Assembly: GCF_020169335.1 (NCBI RefSeq)
Contig: NZ_JAIEZN010000002.1
Span: 1,087,586-1,151,585, forward strand
DNA length: 64,000 bases
Direction: 5' to 3'
Source: Devosia aquimaris
Lineage (GTDB): Bacteria > Pseudomonadota > Alphaproteobacteria > Rhizobiales > Devosiaceae
Both the position numbers and the translations under genes were made by a program. The notes beneath the pieces were generated by a model. That model ran no database searches. It saw only the letters and a program-made list of their open reading frames with translations, and was not told the origin of the DNA. Shown piece after piece: positions 27,570-36,349 of the stretch. Each line of letters opens with the position of its first letter. Position 1 is the stretch's first letter.

Positions 27570-28964
27570 ATGCCCAATCCAGCCCAGCCTGATTCCTTTG
27601 ATGCCATCGTCATTGGTGCCGGTCAGGCTGGTCCATCCCTTGCGGCCCGCCTGGCTGGCGCCGGTCGCCGTGTTGCGCTGATCGAGCGCAGCCATCTGGG
27701 CGGCACGTGCGTCAACGATGGCTGCACCCCGACCAAGACCCTGGTGGCCAGCGCGCGGGCGGCCTGGGCCGCGCGGCGGGCGGGCGACTACGGCGTCGTG
27801 GTCAAGGGATCGGTCAACGTCGATATGGCCGCTGTACGGGCGCGGATGGACGCCGTTGTCTCGGCATCGGTGTCCAGTCTGACAGACTGGCTCGCGAGCT
27901 ACGAGACACTCGAGATTATCCGTGGGGAGGCAAGCTTTGTCTCGGCCACCGAGGTTGCGGTAAACGGTCGACAGCTCCGGGCGCCGCAAATCTTCATCAA
28001 CACCGGCGGTCGCGCCAGCATTCCCGATTGGCCGGGCCTGAACAAGGTGCCGTTCCTCACCAACACTTCCATTCTGCGGCTCGACAGCCTGCCCGGCCAT
28101 CTGGTGATCGCCGGTGCGAGCTATATCGGCCTGGAATTTGCGCACATGTACGCCCGTTTCGGCGCCAAGGTGACCGTGGTTGAACGCGGCCCGCGCGCCG
28201 CACAGCGCGAGGACGCCGACATCTCCCAGCATATCCGCCAGATCCTGGAGGCGGAGGGCGTCACCTTCCTGTTCAACACCACCATTGAATCAGTGGCGCG
28301 GGCCGGCACCGGTGTCCTTGTCTCGTTCAAGACCGGGGATCGCCGAGCGTCGGTGGAGGGCAGCCATCTGATGGTCGCGCTGGGCCGCACGCCCAATACC
28401 GAAGCGCTGAACCTGTCCGCGGCCGGCGTCGCCACCGATGCGCGGGGCTATATTGTCACCGACGAGCACCTGCGCTCCAATGTGCCGGGCATATGGGCCA
28501 TGGGCGACGTCAATGGCCGCGGCGCTTTCACCCATACGTCCTACAATGACTTCGAGATCGTAGCCAACAATGTGCTCGATGGCGGCACGCGCTCGGTGGC
28601 CCGCCGCATTCCGGTCTACGGCCTCTTCATCGACCCGCCTCTTGGCCGCGTCGGCATGACCGAAGATGAGGTTCGCCGCAGTGGTCGCAAGGCCCTCATC
28701 GGGACGCGGCTGATGAGCAATGTCGCGCGCGCCAGGGAACGTGGCGAAACGCAGGGCATGATGAAGGTGCTGGTCGACGCAAAGGACAAGACCGTGCTTG
28801 GTGCCGCCGTACTGGGCATCGGGGGCGACGAAGTGGTGCACAGCCTCTTGCAGCTGATGGCAGCCGGCACGCCCTACACCACCATGCGGGACACCGTTCA
28901 TATTCATCCCACCGTGAGTGAACTGATCCCAACCATGCTGGGCGCACTCGAGCCGCTCGACTAA
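27570..28964 (+). CDS. Pyridine nucleotide-disulfide oxidoreductase, MerA/RclA-like
   Basis: 464 aa FAD enzyme with an active-site disulfide in GGTCVNDGCTPTKT and FAD site VIGAGQAGPSLAARL. The NAD(P) site is IAGASYIGLEFA. The C-terminal interface has HIHPTVSELIPTM, but no C-terminal Cys pair and no N-terminal heavy-metal domain, so it is not a true mercuric reductase. The substrate is unknown. It follows sthA by 67 bases on the same strand and overlaps the convergent GGDEF gene by four bases. Confidence 0.88.
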   Translation: MPNPAQPDSFDAIVIGAGQAGPSLAARLAGAGRRVALIERSHLGGTCVNDGCTPTKTLVASARAAWAARRAGDYGVVVKGSVNVDMAAVRARMDAVVSASVSSLTDWLASYETLEIIRGEASFVSATEVAVNGRQLRAPQIFINTGGRASIPDWPGLNKVPFLTNTSILRLDSLPGHLVIAGASYIGLEFAHMYARFGAKVTVVERGPRAAQREDADISQHIRQILEAEGVTFLFNTTIESVARAGTGVLVSFKTGDRRASVEGSHLMVALGRTPNTEALNLSAAGVATDARGYIVTDEHLRSNVPGIWAMGDVNGRGAFTHTSYNDFEIVANNVLDGGTRSVARRIPVYGLFIDPPLGRVGMTEDEVRRSGRKALIGTRLMSNVARARERGETQGMMKVLVDAKDKTVLGAAVLGIGGDEVVHSLLQLMAAGTPYTTMRDTVHIHPTVSELIPTMLGALEPLD

Positions 28965-30691
28965 AGCGTCTGGAACACCACTGCGGTGCCGCGGCCCCGG
29001 GCCTTGGCGGCATAGCAGGCCGCGTCCGCTTCGCCCATGAAGCCCAGTGTGGAAGCTGGCGTTGAGGTGATCGTGGTGACACCCACGCTGGCGCCGACAC
29101 GATAGGTTCGGCCAGCCCAGTCAAACAGCAATGCGCCGATGGAGCGCACGATCTTGTCTGCCAGCGCCTTGCCGCTGGCAAGCGGGCAATCGAGCAGCAG
29201 GACGGCAAACTCGTCGCCCCCGATGCGGGCGGCAAGGTCATGCCGGCGGCAACTCCCGCGAATGGTCTGGCCAATCTGGCGCAGCAGGGCATCACCGGCG
29301 GCGTGGCCTGCGGAGTCGTTGACGGGCTTGAAGCGATCTAGGTCGATGTAGAGCAGGCAATGGGTGGTCTGTCCGCCCCGGGCGCTGCCGATAGCCGCGC
29401 TGAGGGCGCGCTCGAAGGCCGCCCGATTGGGCAGGCCGGTCAGGTCGTCGTGTGCTGCCGAATGCGCCAGCTCGCGCTGCATGGCCCGGCTTTGCGTAAC
29501 GTCCTGGAACACCAGCACTGCGCCGTCCAGTCGCCCGCTCTGTGCCTTGACGGGTGCAGCGGTGCAGCGAATGTCGCGTTCTATTCCGTTGGGGCCGACA
29601 AGAACCATGTCACCATCGACAACGGTCACATTGCCCGACGTCAGGCATCTGCCAACCACACAATCCTGCCGTTGCCCGGTTTCGCCATTGAACAGCGGGA
29701 AGATGTCTCGGACGGGACGCCCCAGCGCTTCTGCGCTGTTGACCCCCGTCAGCAGCTCCGCTGCCGAATTCATCAAGATCACCTTGCCTTCCGCATCGGT
29801 CGAGATCATGCCGTCGGCGATCGACTCAAGTGTAACGCGCAGGCGTTCCTTTTCCGCGGCCAGCTCGATCTCGGCTGTCTTGAGCCGGGTAATGTCCGTG
29901 TCCGTTCCCAGCGTCCGGGTCGGCTTGCCGTTCTCGTCCCACTCGACCGGCCGGCCACGGCTCAGGATCCAGACATAGCTGCCGTCGCGCTTGCGCTCGC
30001 GGTATTCCAGGGAATCGAAGTTATCATCGCCACGATCCTGGCGCGGCACATTCTCGAGCAGATAGGGCACGTCATCGGGATGCACGCGGCTGAGCCATTC
30101 TTCCTGGTCGCCGCTCACCGGCTCGCCCGCAGGAATGCCACGCATCACGCGCCACATGCGTGAATAATACATCGTGTCGTTGACGATATCGTGGTCCCAG
30201 ACGCCCTGGCGGGCGCTCTCGAGGGCAAAGTTGAGGCGGCTCTCCGACGCGGCAAGCGCGGCTTCAGCCGCCTTCTGCCGCTCGATGCTGGTCATCTGCA
30301 GAATGAGACACTCGGTCCCTTCGACAAAGTCTGCCCGCAGCAGGGATATGGCAAGCATGACCCAGACCTGCGCCCCATCCGCGTGCCGGACCTGGTATTC
30401 ACCGCGATAGCTGCCGACCTCGCCCCGAATGAGCCGCTGCACATGCAGTGTGACAGCGTTCTCCCCTTCAGCGTCATCGCGCACCAGATCGGTTAGCTTG
30501 CCGCCAATGGTCAGGGCCGCCGAGTGGCCCAGCATCGCCTTGATGGCGGGATTGGAATAAAGCACAACCCCGGTGAGGTCGCAGACCACCATGCCAACAG
30601 GCGCCGCATCCAGGACCCGGTCCAGGATGTTGTCGAGCCGCGCAAGGCGACCCGGCTTGGCAGTGGCAGTATTCGGCGACGCACTATTCAT
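28961..30691 (-). CDS. Cytoplasmic PAS-PAS-PAS-GGDEF protein (diguanylate cyclase)
   Basis: 576 aa. There are no membrane segments. Three PAS domains (about 15-130, 145-265, 285-400; the second with PAC-like sequence) precede a GGDEF domain (about 410-570) whose active site RIGGDEFAVLL is intact. No EAL domain is present. It is expected to make cyclic di-GMP in response to a cytosolic signal. The ATG at 30691 is used; a TTG six codons earlier is possible. No strong ribosome site is visible. Confidence 0.92.
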   Translation of the reverse strand: MNSASPNTATAKPGRLARLDNILDRVLDAAPVGMVVCDLTGVVLYSNPAIKAMLGHSAALTIGGKLTDLVRDDAEGENAVTLHVQRLIRGEVGSYRGEYQVRHADGAQVWVMLAISLLRADFVEGTECLILQMTSIERQKAAEAALAASESRLNFALESARQGVWDHDIVNDTMYYSRMWRVMRGIPAGEPVSGDQEEWLSRVHPDDVPYLLENVPRQDRGDDNFDSLEYRERKRDGSYVWILSRGRPVEWDENGKPTRTLGTDTDITRLKTAEIELAAEKERLRVTLESIADGMISTDAEGKVILMNSAAELLTGVNSAEALGRPVRDIFPLFNGETGQRQDCVVGRCLTSGNVTVVDGDMVLVGPNGIERDIRCTAAPVKAQSGRLDGAVLVFQDVTQSRAMQRELAHSAAHDDLTGLPNRAAFERALSAAIGSARGGQTTHCLLYIDLDRFKPVNDSAGHAAGDALLRQIGQTIRGSCRRHDLAARIGGDEFAVLLLDCPLASGKALADKIVRSIGALLFDWAGRTYRVGASVGVTTITSTPASTLGFMGEADAACYAAKARGRGTAVVFQTL

Positions 30692-30736
30692 GCCTGTAGT
30701 GTGCGCCAATGGCCTTAATAGCTCATTGAACTGATG

Positions 30737-30762
30737 GCTGAATATGCGAGTCGTGATTCAGC
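30737..30762. repeat. Inverted repeat upstream of the PAS-GGDEF gene
   Basis: GCTGAAT-N12-ATTCAGC in the AT-rich gap between the end of the TIM-barrel gene and the start of the GGDEF gene. It could be an operator of the latter. Confidence 0.35.
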
Positions 30763-31595
30763 TATATTCCGAATGACTTAATAAAGTCTCGCTCTATTGC
30801 TAAACCATTCCATTCGCCCGGAATTTCGCTGTCGAAGATCAGCGTGTAGGGACCTTTGTAGCCGGCTTCCTCGGCCAGTGCGACGCAGGCACCGAAATCG
30901 GCCTCGTCCAGATCACCGTCAAGGAAGGTCGCCTTGGCGTGGCACAGCTCGGCACGACCAAAGATCGATTTGAGGTCGGAGTATTTGTCCGGCCCGCCCC
31001 AATTGCCGAAATCGCCCAGCAGGCCCACCCGACCGTCCAGCTTGTCGAGCAGGTAGTGAACATGCGCCGGCTCGGCCAGCAGGTCGAACCAGTTCTCCGT
31101 CACCAGCCGGACGTTGGAGCCGGCATTGCTGTCGGCCAGCGCCGTCAGCGCCTTGACCGAGCGGTCCAGCGCATCGCGGGTCGGCTTCTGCTTGCCGGCA
31201 ATGATGCGGGCATTCTCGGCGCCCAACTCATTGGCGACTTCGATCCAGCCGGCAATCCAGGCCTGGTCACGGGCGCCATGTTCGGGATGGCTGATATCGC
31301 CGGCATCGATCAGCAGCGTCTGCAGCCGCACATTGGCGATCCGCAACTGGTCGCGGAGCTCGCCCAGGTAGATCGGATCACGGCTGCGCATGTGGAACGA
31401 CACGATTTCCAGCCGATGGTAGCCGTGGTTGGCCAGCACCGACGGCAGGCCGAGCAGGGACTCCTCACCTTCGCCATAGGTCTCCTGCATGGGTCCGACC
31501 TCTGATGTCGTCAGGTCATGCGGATAGGTGGCGCCGAGCAGGCGGTGCAACGACCATGTGGATACCGCGATACGGTCGGGGCTGATCTGAGCCAT
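30762..31595 (-). CDS. Sugar phosphate isomerase/epimerase-like TIM-barrel protein
   Basis: 277 aa of the xylose-isomerase-like TIM-barrel superfamily: STWSLHRLLG at strand one, LEIVSFHM, LLIDAGDISHPEHG, VTENWFD and LLGDFGNWGG. The metal ligands expected in this fold (Glu in TEN, Asp/His in the C-terminal half) are plausible. Substrate unknown. The ATG at 31595 follows AGAGGA. It is 109 bases downstream of the lactonase-like gene on the same strand, so a role in the same sugar-acid pathway is inferred. Confidence 0.8.
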   Translation of the reverse strand: MAQISPDRIAVSTWSLHRLLGATYPHDLTTSEVGPMQETYGEGEESLLGLPSVLANHGYHRLEIVSFHMRSRDPIYLGELRDQLRIANVRLQTLLIDAGDISHPEHGARDQAWIAGWIEVANELGAENARIIAGKQKPTRDALDRSVKALTALADSNAGSNVRLVTENWFDLLAEPAHVHYLLDKLDGRVGLLGDFGNWGGPDKYSDLKSIFGRAELCHAKATFLDGDLDEADFGACVALAEEAGYKGPYTLIFDSEIPGEWNGLAIERDFIKSFGI

Positions 31596-31704
31596 GGAGT
31601 TCCTCTTTGGTTTTGACGCGGACACTTTCACGCCGGTCCTGCCGGTTCAACCGGTATTATCGTTCAAACTATGGCAGGTTCAGTGTTGGTCCTGCCGCCT
31701 GGCA

Positions 31705-32526
31705 CTAGAGCTTGTAGATGCGTTCTGCATTGCGGTGCAGCAGCTTGGCCTGTTCGTCCGCGCTGGCATGCTGGATGATCTGCCTGGTCGCCTCGACCCA
31801 CCGCGTCAGCGTTCCGGTGAGCATGACCACCGGATAGTCCGAACCCCAGACCACACGGTCCCAGCCGAAGCATTCGATGATGTGTTCGACATAGGGGCGG
31901 ATCGTCTCGACAGTCCAGTCCGCGCCGGAATAGGCGACAATGCCGGAAACCTTGGCCATCATATTGGGCAGCCGGGCGATCGAGCGGATATGGTCCCGCC
32001 ATGGGTCGAGACCCTCCCCGGTGACGTCGGGCACGCCGCAGTGATCAAGGATGAAGGTTACGTCGGGAGCCTTTTCGGCGAGCATCTGGCCGATCGGCAA
32101 TTGGTCATGACGCACGCACAGATCAAAGCTCAGATCAAAGTCGGGCAGGTGGCGCAGGTTCTCCACGAACAGGTCTGACTGGCTGAGATCGTCTGGCGCC
32201 TCGTGCAAAATACGGCGGACGCCTTTGACATGGGCGTGCTCGCTGAGTTGCTCGATGTGGTCGACAAAGCTCATGCTTTCCGGGCGGCACGCGGCGATGG
32301 CGCCCACGATTCCCGGCTGGCTGAGCGCGAACTCGGTTTCCGCCGGCATGAACTGGTCGGCGACGTCGGCTTCCATATGCAAGGCGGCCTCGACTCCAAG
32401 CGCTTTGGCTTCGGCGAAGTAGGTTTCCACGCTCCAGGGCTTGTTGATGCTCGGGCGCCGGCTGAGCCAGGGATAGGTGAAGCGCTCGGGGTAGATCAGA
32501 TGCAGGTGGGTATCAACGATGCGCAA
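31705..32526 (-). CDS. Amidohydrolase 2 family, L-fuconolactonase/sugar lactonase type
   Basis: 273 aa. It begins IVDTHLHLIYPE (metal HxH motif) and continues with ILDHCGVPD and WGSDYPV, as in the COG3618 lactonases. These hydrolyse L-fucono- or L-rhamnono-lactones in non-phosphorylative deoxysugar catabolism. The start is TTG at 32526 behind GAGGA. It is divergent from an SDR that resembles 2-keto-3-deoxy-L-fuconate dehydrogenase, which supports the pathway assignment. Confidence 0.82.
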   Translation of the reverse strand: MRIVDTHLHLIYPERFTYPWLSRRPSINKPWSVETYFAEAKALGVEAALHMEADVADQFMPAETEFALSQPGIVGAIAACRPESMSFVDHIEQLSEHAHVKGVRRILHEAPDDLSQSDLFVENLRHLPDFDLSFDLCVRHDQLPIGQMLAEKAPDVTFILDHCGVPDVTGEGLDPWRDHIRSIARLPNMMAKVSGIVAYSGADWTVETIRPYVEHIIECFGWDRVVWGSDYPVVMLTGTLTRWVEATRQIIQHASADEQAKLLHRNAERIYKL

Positions 32527-32601
32527 TGAACAATCCTCACTCAGACGTCTCGATGCAGGCTAGCAGACTGGCTGCAGGACGCGACAGCCCTTGCATGCCA
32601 C

Positions 32602-32617
32602 AACTGACATGTTAGTT
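32602..32617. promoter_or_regulatory. Near-perfect 16-bp palindrome in the divergent lactonase/SDR promoter
   Basis: AACTGACATGTTAGTT has one mismatched pair about its centre. It lies midway in the 186-base intergenic region between the divergent starts at 32526 and 32713 and could be a shared operator. No regulator gene is adjacent. Confidence 0.45.
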
Positions 32618-32712
32618 CTTGCCAGCATTCGGCAATTGTGGTCACGCTCTGCGACAAGCAGGCTCGCTCAGCGCCGGCACATGCACTATCGGATACAGTA
32701 CAGGATCAAGCC

Positions 32713-33444
32713 ATGGCCGATCTCGCCGGCAAAATCGTTCTCATCACGGCCGCCGCCCAGGGCATCGGCCGGGCATCGGTTGAAGCTTTTGCGCGGGCCG
32801 GCGCCAGGGTCGTCGCAACCGATGTGAATGCGGCCAAGCTGGCTGAACTCAATGGCGTCGCCAATGTCACGACCCGCGTGCTCAATGTGCTGTCCGAAGA
32901 GGCGGTGACAGAGGCGGTGGCCGACATCGGCCATATCGACGTGCTGTTCAATTGCGCCGGCGTGGTGCACTCGGGCACCGTGCTCGAGATGACGGATGCC
33001 GAAATGGATTTCGCCTTTGATCTCAACATCAAGGCACAAATCCGCACCGTGCGGGCCGTGCTGCCGCAGATGCTGGCCCGCAAGGATGGCGCGATCATCA
33101 ACATGGCCACGGTCGCCAGCTCGGTCAAAGGCGTGCCCAATCGAGCCGCCTACACCATCTCCAAAGCCGCTGTGATTGGCCTGACCAAATCCATCGCGGC
33201 GGACTACACCGCCCAGGGCATTCGGGTGAATGCCATCTGTCCCGGTACGGTCGACAGTCCCTCGCTGCACGAGCGTTGGCATGCCACAGGCGATTTCGAG
33301 GCAGCGCGTGCGGCCTTTATCGCGCGCCAGCCAATCGGCCGCATCGCCCAGCCCGAGGAAGTGGCCGACCTGGCCGTCTATCTGGCCGGCGCGACCTACA
33401 CCACCGGGCAGATCCACATCATTGATGGCGGCTGGACCGCCTGA
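32713..33444 (+). CDS. SDR oxidoreductase, 2-keto-3-deoxy-L-fuconate dehydrogenase-like
   Basis: 243 aa. The nucleotide site is AAAQGIGRA, followed by NCAGVVHSGT and the catalytic Ser and YTISK (Tyr and Lys near 150). The C-terminal part, SLHERWHATGDFEAARAAF followed by QPIGRIAQPEE, closely resembles the 2-keto-3-deoxy-L-fuconate dehydrogenases and human DHRS6. NAD is likely, because the cofactor loop has TDVN. The ATG at 32713 follows AGGA. No dehydratase gene lies next to it. Confidence 0.85.
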   Translation: MADLAGKIVLITAAAQGIGRASVEAFARAGARVVATDVNAAKLAELNGVANVTTRVLNVLSEEAVTEAVADIGHIDVLFNCAGVVHSGTVLEMTDAEMDFAFDLNIKAQIRTVRAVLPQMLARKDGAIINMATVASSVKGVPNRAAYTISKAAVIGLTKSIAADYTAQGIRVNAICPGTVDSPSLHERWHATGDFEAARAAFIARQPIGRIAQPEEVADLAVYLAGATYTTGQIHIIDGGWTA

Positions 33445-33461
33445 CGTCTTGTGCGTTGGTT

Positions 33462-33490
33462 GACCCGGGACGCACAGAGCATCCCGGGTC
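33462..33490. terminator. Hairpin between convergent SDR and M29 genes
   Basis: Nine-base perfect arms GACCCGGGA (33462-33470) and TCCCGGGTC (33482-33490) with an 11-base loop, in the 63-base gap. There is no T-run on either side, so termination would be weak or Rho-assisted. Confidence 0.5.
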
Positions 33491-33507
33491 GCTGTCGCTA
33501 GACCAGC

Positions 33508-34740
33508 CTAGAACGCCCATTCGCCCTTGCGCATCACCGGCTCGACGCTGCCATCGGCATGCACACCGTCGATGTCGATCTTGTCGCTGCCGATCATCCA
33601 GTCGATATGGATGTTCGAGCTGTTGCCGCCCTGGGCATTGATCTGGGCCTGGGTGAGATCCTTGCCGCCCACGAAGCAGTCCGAATAGCACTGGCCCTGC
33701 GCGATGTGGCAGGAGGCATTCTCGTCATAGAGCGTGTTGAAGAACAGGATGCCCGAGGCCGAGATCGGCGAGGAATGCGGCACCAGCGCCACTTCGCCCA
33801 GGTGCCGGCCGCCCTCGTCGGTGTCGAGCACCTTGTTGAAGATATCCTGGCCCTTGGATGCCTTGAGCTCGACCAGGCGACCGCCTTCGAAGCGTGCCTG
33901 CATCTCTTCGATCAGCGTGCCATTGTGGCTGAGCGGCTTGGTGGCCGCCACATGCCCCTCCACGCGCAGGCGGTGCGGCGTGGTGAACACTTCTTCGGTG
34001 GGGATGTTGGGATTGCAGGTGATGCCGTTCTTGGCTTCCGACGCGCCGCCCTTCCAACGGTGGCCATCGGCAAGGCCCACCGTCAGGTCGGTGCCGGGGC
34101 CGGTATATTTGAGCGCCGAAAAGGCCTTGCCATTCAGCCAGCTCCAGCGCGCCTTGAGATTGGCATTGTGCTCGGCCCAGGCGGCGATGGGATCATCCAC
34201 ATCCACGCGGCTGGCCTTGAAGATGGCATCGGCCAGCTTGCCGACCGCGACCTCTTCGCTGTCATTGGGGAAGACCAGCTTTGCCCAGGCGGCGCTGGGG
34301 TAGGAGACGATGTTCCAGTTGATGTCAAAGCCGGTGATCAACTGCAGCGCCGGCTTGTAGGCTGCCGAATTGGCGCGATTGGCGCGGCTGACCTTGTCCG
34401 GGTCCTGTCCAGCCAGCATCATCGGATTGTCCCCGGCGATGGCCAGGCGCGCCGCATTGCCCTTGAAGGCTTCTGCCATCCCTGAGTAGAGCCAGCCGGC
34501 AGCTTTGTCGAAGCTCTTGTCATTGGCATGCTTGTAGCGCGCCAGCGTCGCTTCCTCGTCTGAGTAAATGGTGGTCACCAGCCCTGCGCCGGCCTTGTAG
34601 GCATGCTCGGTGATGCGGCGAACCAGCGGCGCGGCCGTCATCGGCGCAGTCATCACCAGGTCCTGGCCCTCGGCCAGTTGCAGGCCCACCTTGATGGCAA
34701 CCTGGGCGAGCTTGTCGAGCTTGATGGGATCAATGGTCAT
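33508..34740 (-). CDS. Aminopeptidase, M29 (AmpS/AmpT thermophilic) family
   Basis: 410 aa metallo-aminopeptidase. Family landmarks are TGPGTDLTVGLADGHRW, NIPTEEVFTTP, the metal-binding His/Glu region DEGGRHLGEVALVPHSSP, NTLYDENASCHIA, and NIHIDWMIGS near the C-terminus. It is a broad-specificity cytosolic peptidase of standard length. The ATG at 34740 is the only reasonable start. Confidence 0.93.
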   Translation of the reverse strand: MTIDPIKLDKLAQVAIKVGLQLAEGQDLVMTAPMTAAPLVRRITEHAYKAGAGLVTTIYSDEEATLARYKHANDKSFDKAAGWLYSGMAEAFKGNAARLAIAGDNPMMLAGQDPDKVSRANRANSAAYKPALQLITGFDINWNIVSYPSAAWAKLVFPNDSEEVAVGKLADAIFKASRVDVDDPIAAWAEHNANLKARWSWLNGKAFSALKYTGPGTDLTVGLADGHRWKGGASEAKNGITCNPNIPTEEVFTTPHRLRVEGHVAATKPLSHNGTLIEEMQARFEGGRLVELKASKGQDIFNKVLDTDEGGRHLGEVALVPHSSPISASGILFFNTLYDENASCHIAQGQCYSDCFVGGKDLTQAQINAQGGNSSNIHIDWMIGSDKIDIDGVHADGSVEPVMRKGEWAF

Positions 34741-34828
34741 GGCGGCACTATCTCTTGGTCCTGAATCGGTGCCGGGAGCCTAGTCCCGCGGCCCGCCATG
34801 CGCCACCCCGTGGCAATTGCAAAAATGC

Positions 34829-34842
34829 TTGACCCAGATCAA
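34829..34842. promoter_or_regulatory. FNR/FixK-type box
   Basis: TTGAC-CCAG-ATCAA matches the FNR/FixK consensus TTGA(T/C)-N4-(G/A)TCAA, with one non-symmetric base. It lies 53 bases before the ATG of the 43-aa membrane protein and 88 bases before the divergent M29 gene. The position suits activation of the plus-strand gene. Confidence 0.6.
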
Positions 34843-34895
34843 GGGCGGGTCTGCCGGCGGCATGGCATCCATCGGGCAACAAACCGGAGGCCCAA

Positions 34896-35027
34896 ATGGC
34901 TGAAAATCTGCACCTTGTCCTGATCGCCATCGTTGCATTCTTTGGCGTGTTCACCCTCGGGCTCGCCTACGCCCAGTGGCAGACCCGCAACATCGAAGTC
35001 TATCGCAAGGCTCAGCCGACCCCTTGA
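34896..35027 (+). CDS. 43-aa single-pass membrane microprotein
   Basis: The sequence runs from MAENLHLVLIAIVAFFGVF to YRKAQPTP. One hydrophobic helix (about residues 6-27) is followed by a polar, basic C-terminus (QWQTRNIEVYRKAQ). GGAGG at 34886-34890 is five bases before the ATG, and an FNR/FixK box is upstream. The size and topology resemble small subunits of respiratory oxidases, but no sequence family is recognised. Expression under low oxygen is inferred from the box. Confidence 0.75.
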   Translation: MAENLHLVLIAIVAFFGVFTLGLAYAQWQTRNIEVYRKAQPTP

Positions 35028-35107
35028 CTTGATCATGATGCAGCGTTGTCTTGAGACCGCCTTAGTGCTCCGCCATTCCGGTGGCTTGCACTCGAGACCG
35101 GATCATC

Positions 35108-36001
35108 ATGACAGACGCACCACCTCCCTCCCGCCGGCGCGCCCTGATGCTGGTCAATCCCAATTCGCGCCGGGGCGACACCGCCCTTGATACTGTTCAG
35201 GAGCGATTGAGCGCCGGCGGGGTGGATGTCACCGTCGAACACCTCGGCACCCCCGACCAGGTGCCCGGCCAGATCGTGGCGATGCGCCACCAGGCCGACC
35301 TCGTGATCGTGTGTGGTGGCGACGGCACGCTCAACGCCGCTGCCGATGGCGTCGTCAAGACCGGGCTGCCCATGGGGATTTTGCCCATGGGCACCGCCAA
35401 CGATCTGGCACGCACACTGCGCATCCCGGAAAACCTCGATCTTGCGGCCGATATCATCATTGCCGGTCGGCAGACCCGCATTGACCTGGGCGAGGTCAAT
35501 GGCCATCCCTTCTTCAATGTCGCCAGCATGGGGCTCTCGGTCGATCTGGCCCGCGGCCTGACACCGGAGGTCAAGCGGCGCTGGGGCAAGCTTGGCTATG
35601 CGCTGGCCGCCTTTCGCGTTCTGCGCCAGGCCAAGCGCTTCCGCGCCGAGATCATCAGCGAAAACGGTCGCGTCCGCGCGCGCACGTTGCAGATCGCGGT
35701 GGGCAACGGCGTCCATTATGGTGGCGGCACGGTGATCCAGGCCGATGCGACCATCCAGGACGGGCGGCTTGACCTTTATAGTCTCGAACTGCGCAATGTG
35801 TGGAAATTCGGTCTGATGCTGGGGGCCTTCCGCCGCGGTCAGCATGGATTGTGGGACGAGGTGCGTACCGATCAGGGCACTGACTTTGAAATCCGCACCA
35901 GCAAGCCCATGGACATCAATACCGACGGGGATATCGTGACCCAGACCCCTGCGCGCTTTACTGTTCATCCCGGCGCGGTCTCGGTGTTCGTCCCCGAATA
36001 G
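35108..36001 (+). CDS. Diacylglycerol kinase-family lipid kinase (YegS/DagK-like)
   Basis: 297 aa. The N-terminal catalytic domain has LVNPNSRRG, the nucleotide motif VCGGDGTLNAAADG and PMGTANDLARTL. The C-terminal beta domain has NGVHYGGG and the conserved QDGRLDLY. Members phosphorylate diacylglycerol, ceramide or related lipids; substrate not predictable. The ATG at 35108 is chosen at the start of family homology. Confidence 0.9.
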   Translation: MTDAPPPSRRRALMLVNPNSRRGDTALDTVQERLSAGGVDVTVEHLGTPDQVPGQIVAMRHQADLVIVCGGDGTLNAAADGVVKTGLPMGILPMGTANDLARTLRIPENLDLAADIIIAGRQTRIDLGEVNGHPFFNVASMGLSVDLARGLTPEVKRRWGKLGYALAAFRVLRQAKRFRAEIISENGRVRARTLQIAVGNGVHYGGGTVIQADATIQDGRLDLYSLELRNVWKFGLMLGAFRRGQHGLWDEVRTDQGTDFEIRTSKPMDINTDGDIVTQTPARFTVHPGAVSVFVPE

Positions 36002-36140
36002 CGGGGCACGGCCGCGTGCATCTCGCCTGTGGCTTTTTCGCATCACTTGTCATGCCTGTTGTCCTGCGCCCGTTGGCAAATCCGAACGCTTTGCGTACAG
36101 CTTGCACACCGCTTCAGATCAAAAAACAGGGAGGCGTTGT

Positions 36141-36188
36141 ATGACAGTGACATTCATCGATCTCCCATCGGGCAAATATCTGGCTTAG
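36141..36188 (+). CDS. Possible 15-codon leader ORF upstream of the ABC exporter
   Basis: ATG at 36141 follows AGGGAGG (36128-36134) with ideal spacing, and the frame reads MTVTFIDLPSGKYLA then stop. It is the only coding signal in the 348-base gap 36002-36349, where GC-rich inverted segments follow (about 36200-36235, ending GCGGTTTTC). It could be a translated leader or a decayed gene start. There is no amino-acid run of the kind that marks classical attenuation. Confidence 0.3.
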   Translation: MTVTFIDLPSGKYLA

Positions 36189-36349
36189 CCATTTGTTTCC
36201 CGCGGCCAGCCGTTCCGGCCCGCCGCATGCGGTTTTCTCACCACAGCCAATTCTGATCTGACGGGAAATTTGCGCCCCGTTCCGGCTGTGCCTTTCTCCC
36301 CTGTTCTTTTGAGGGCCGGCCACCGGATAACGGCGCCGGAATAGCCATA

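Noticed and set aside
26003..27613. Minus-strand open frame of 536 codons
   Set aside because: Antisense to sthA. No family resemblance and His/Asp-rich shadow composition.
27570..28964. Mercuric reductase
   Set aside because: The active-site CVNDGC is present, but the C-terminal Cys pair and heavy-metal domain of MerA are missing, and no mer genes are nearby.
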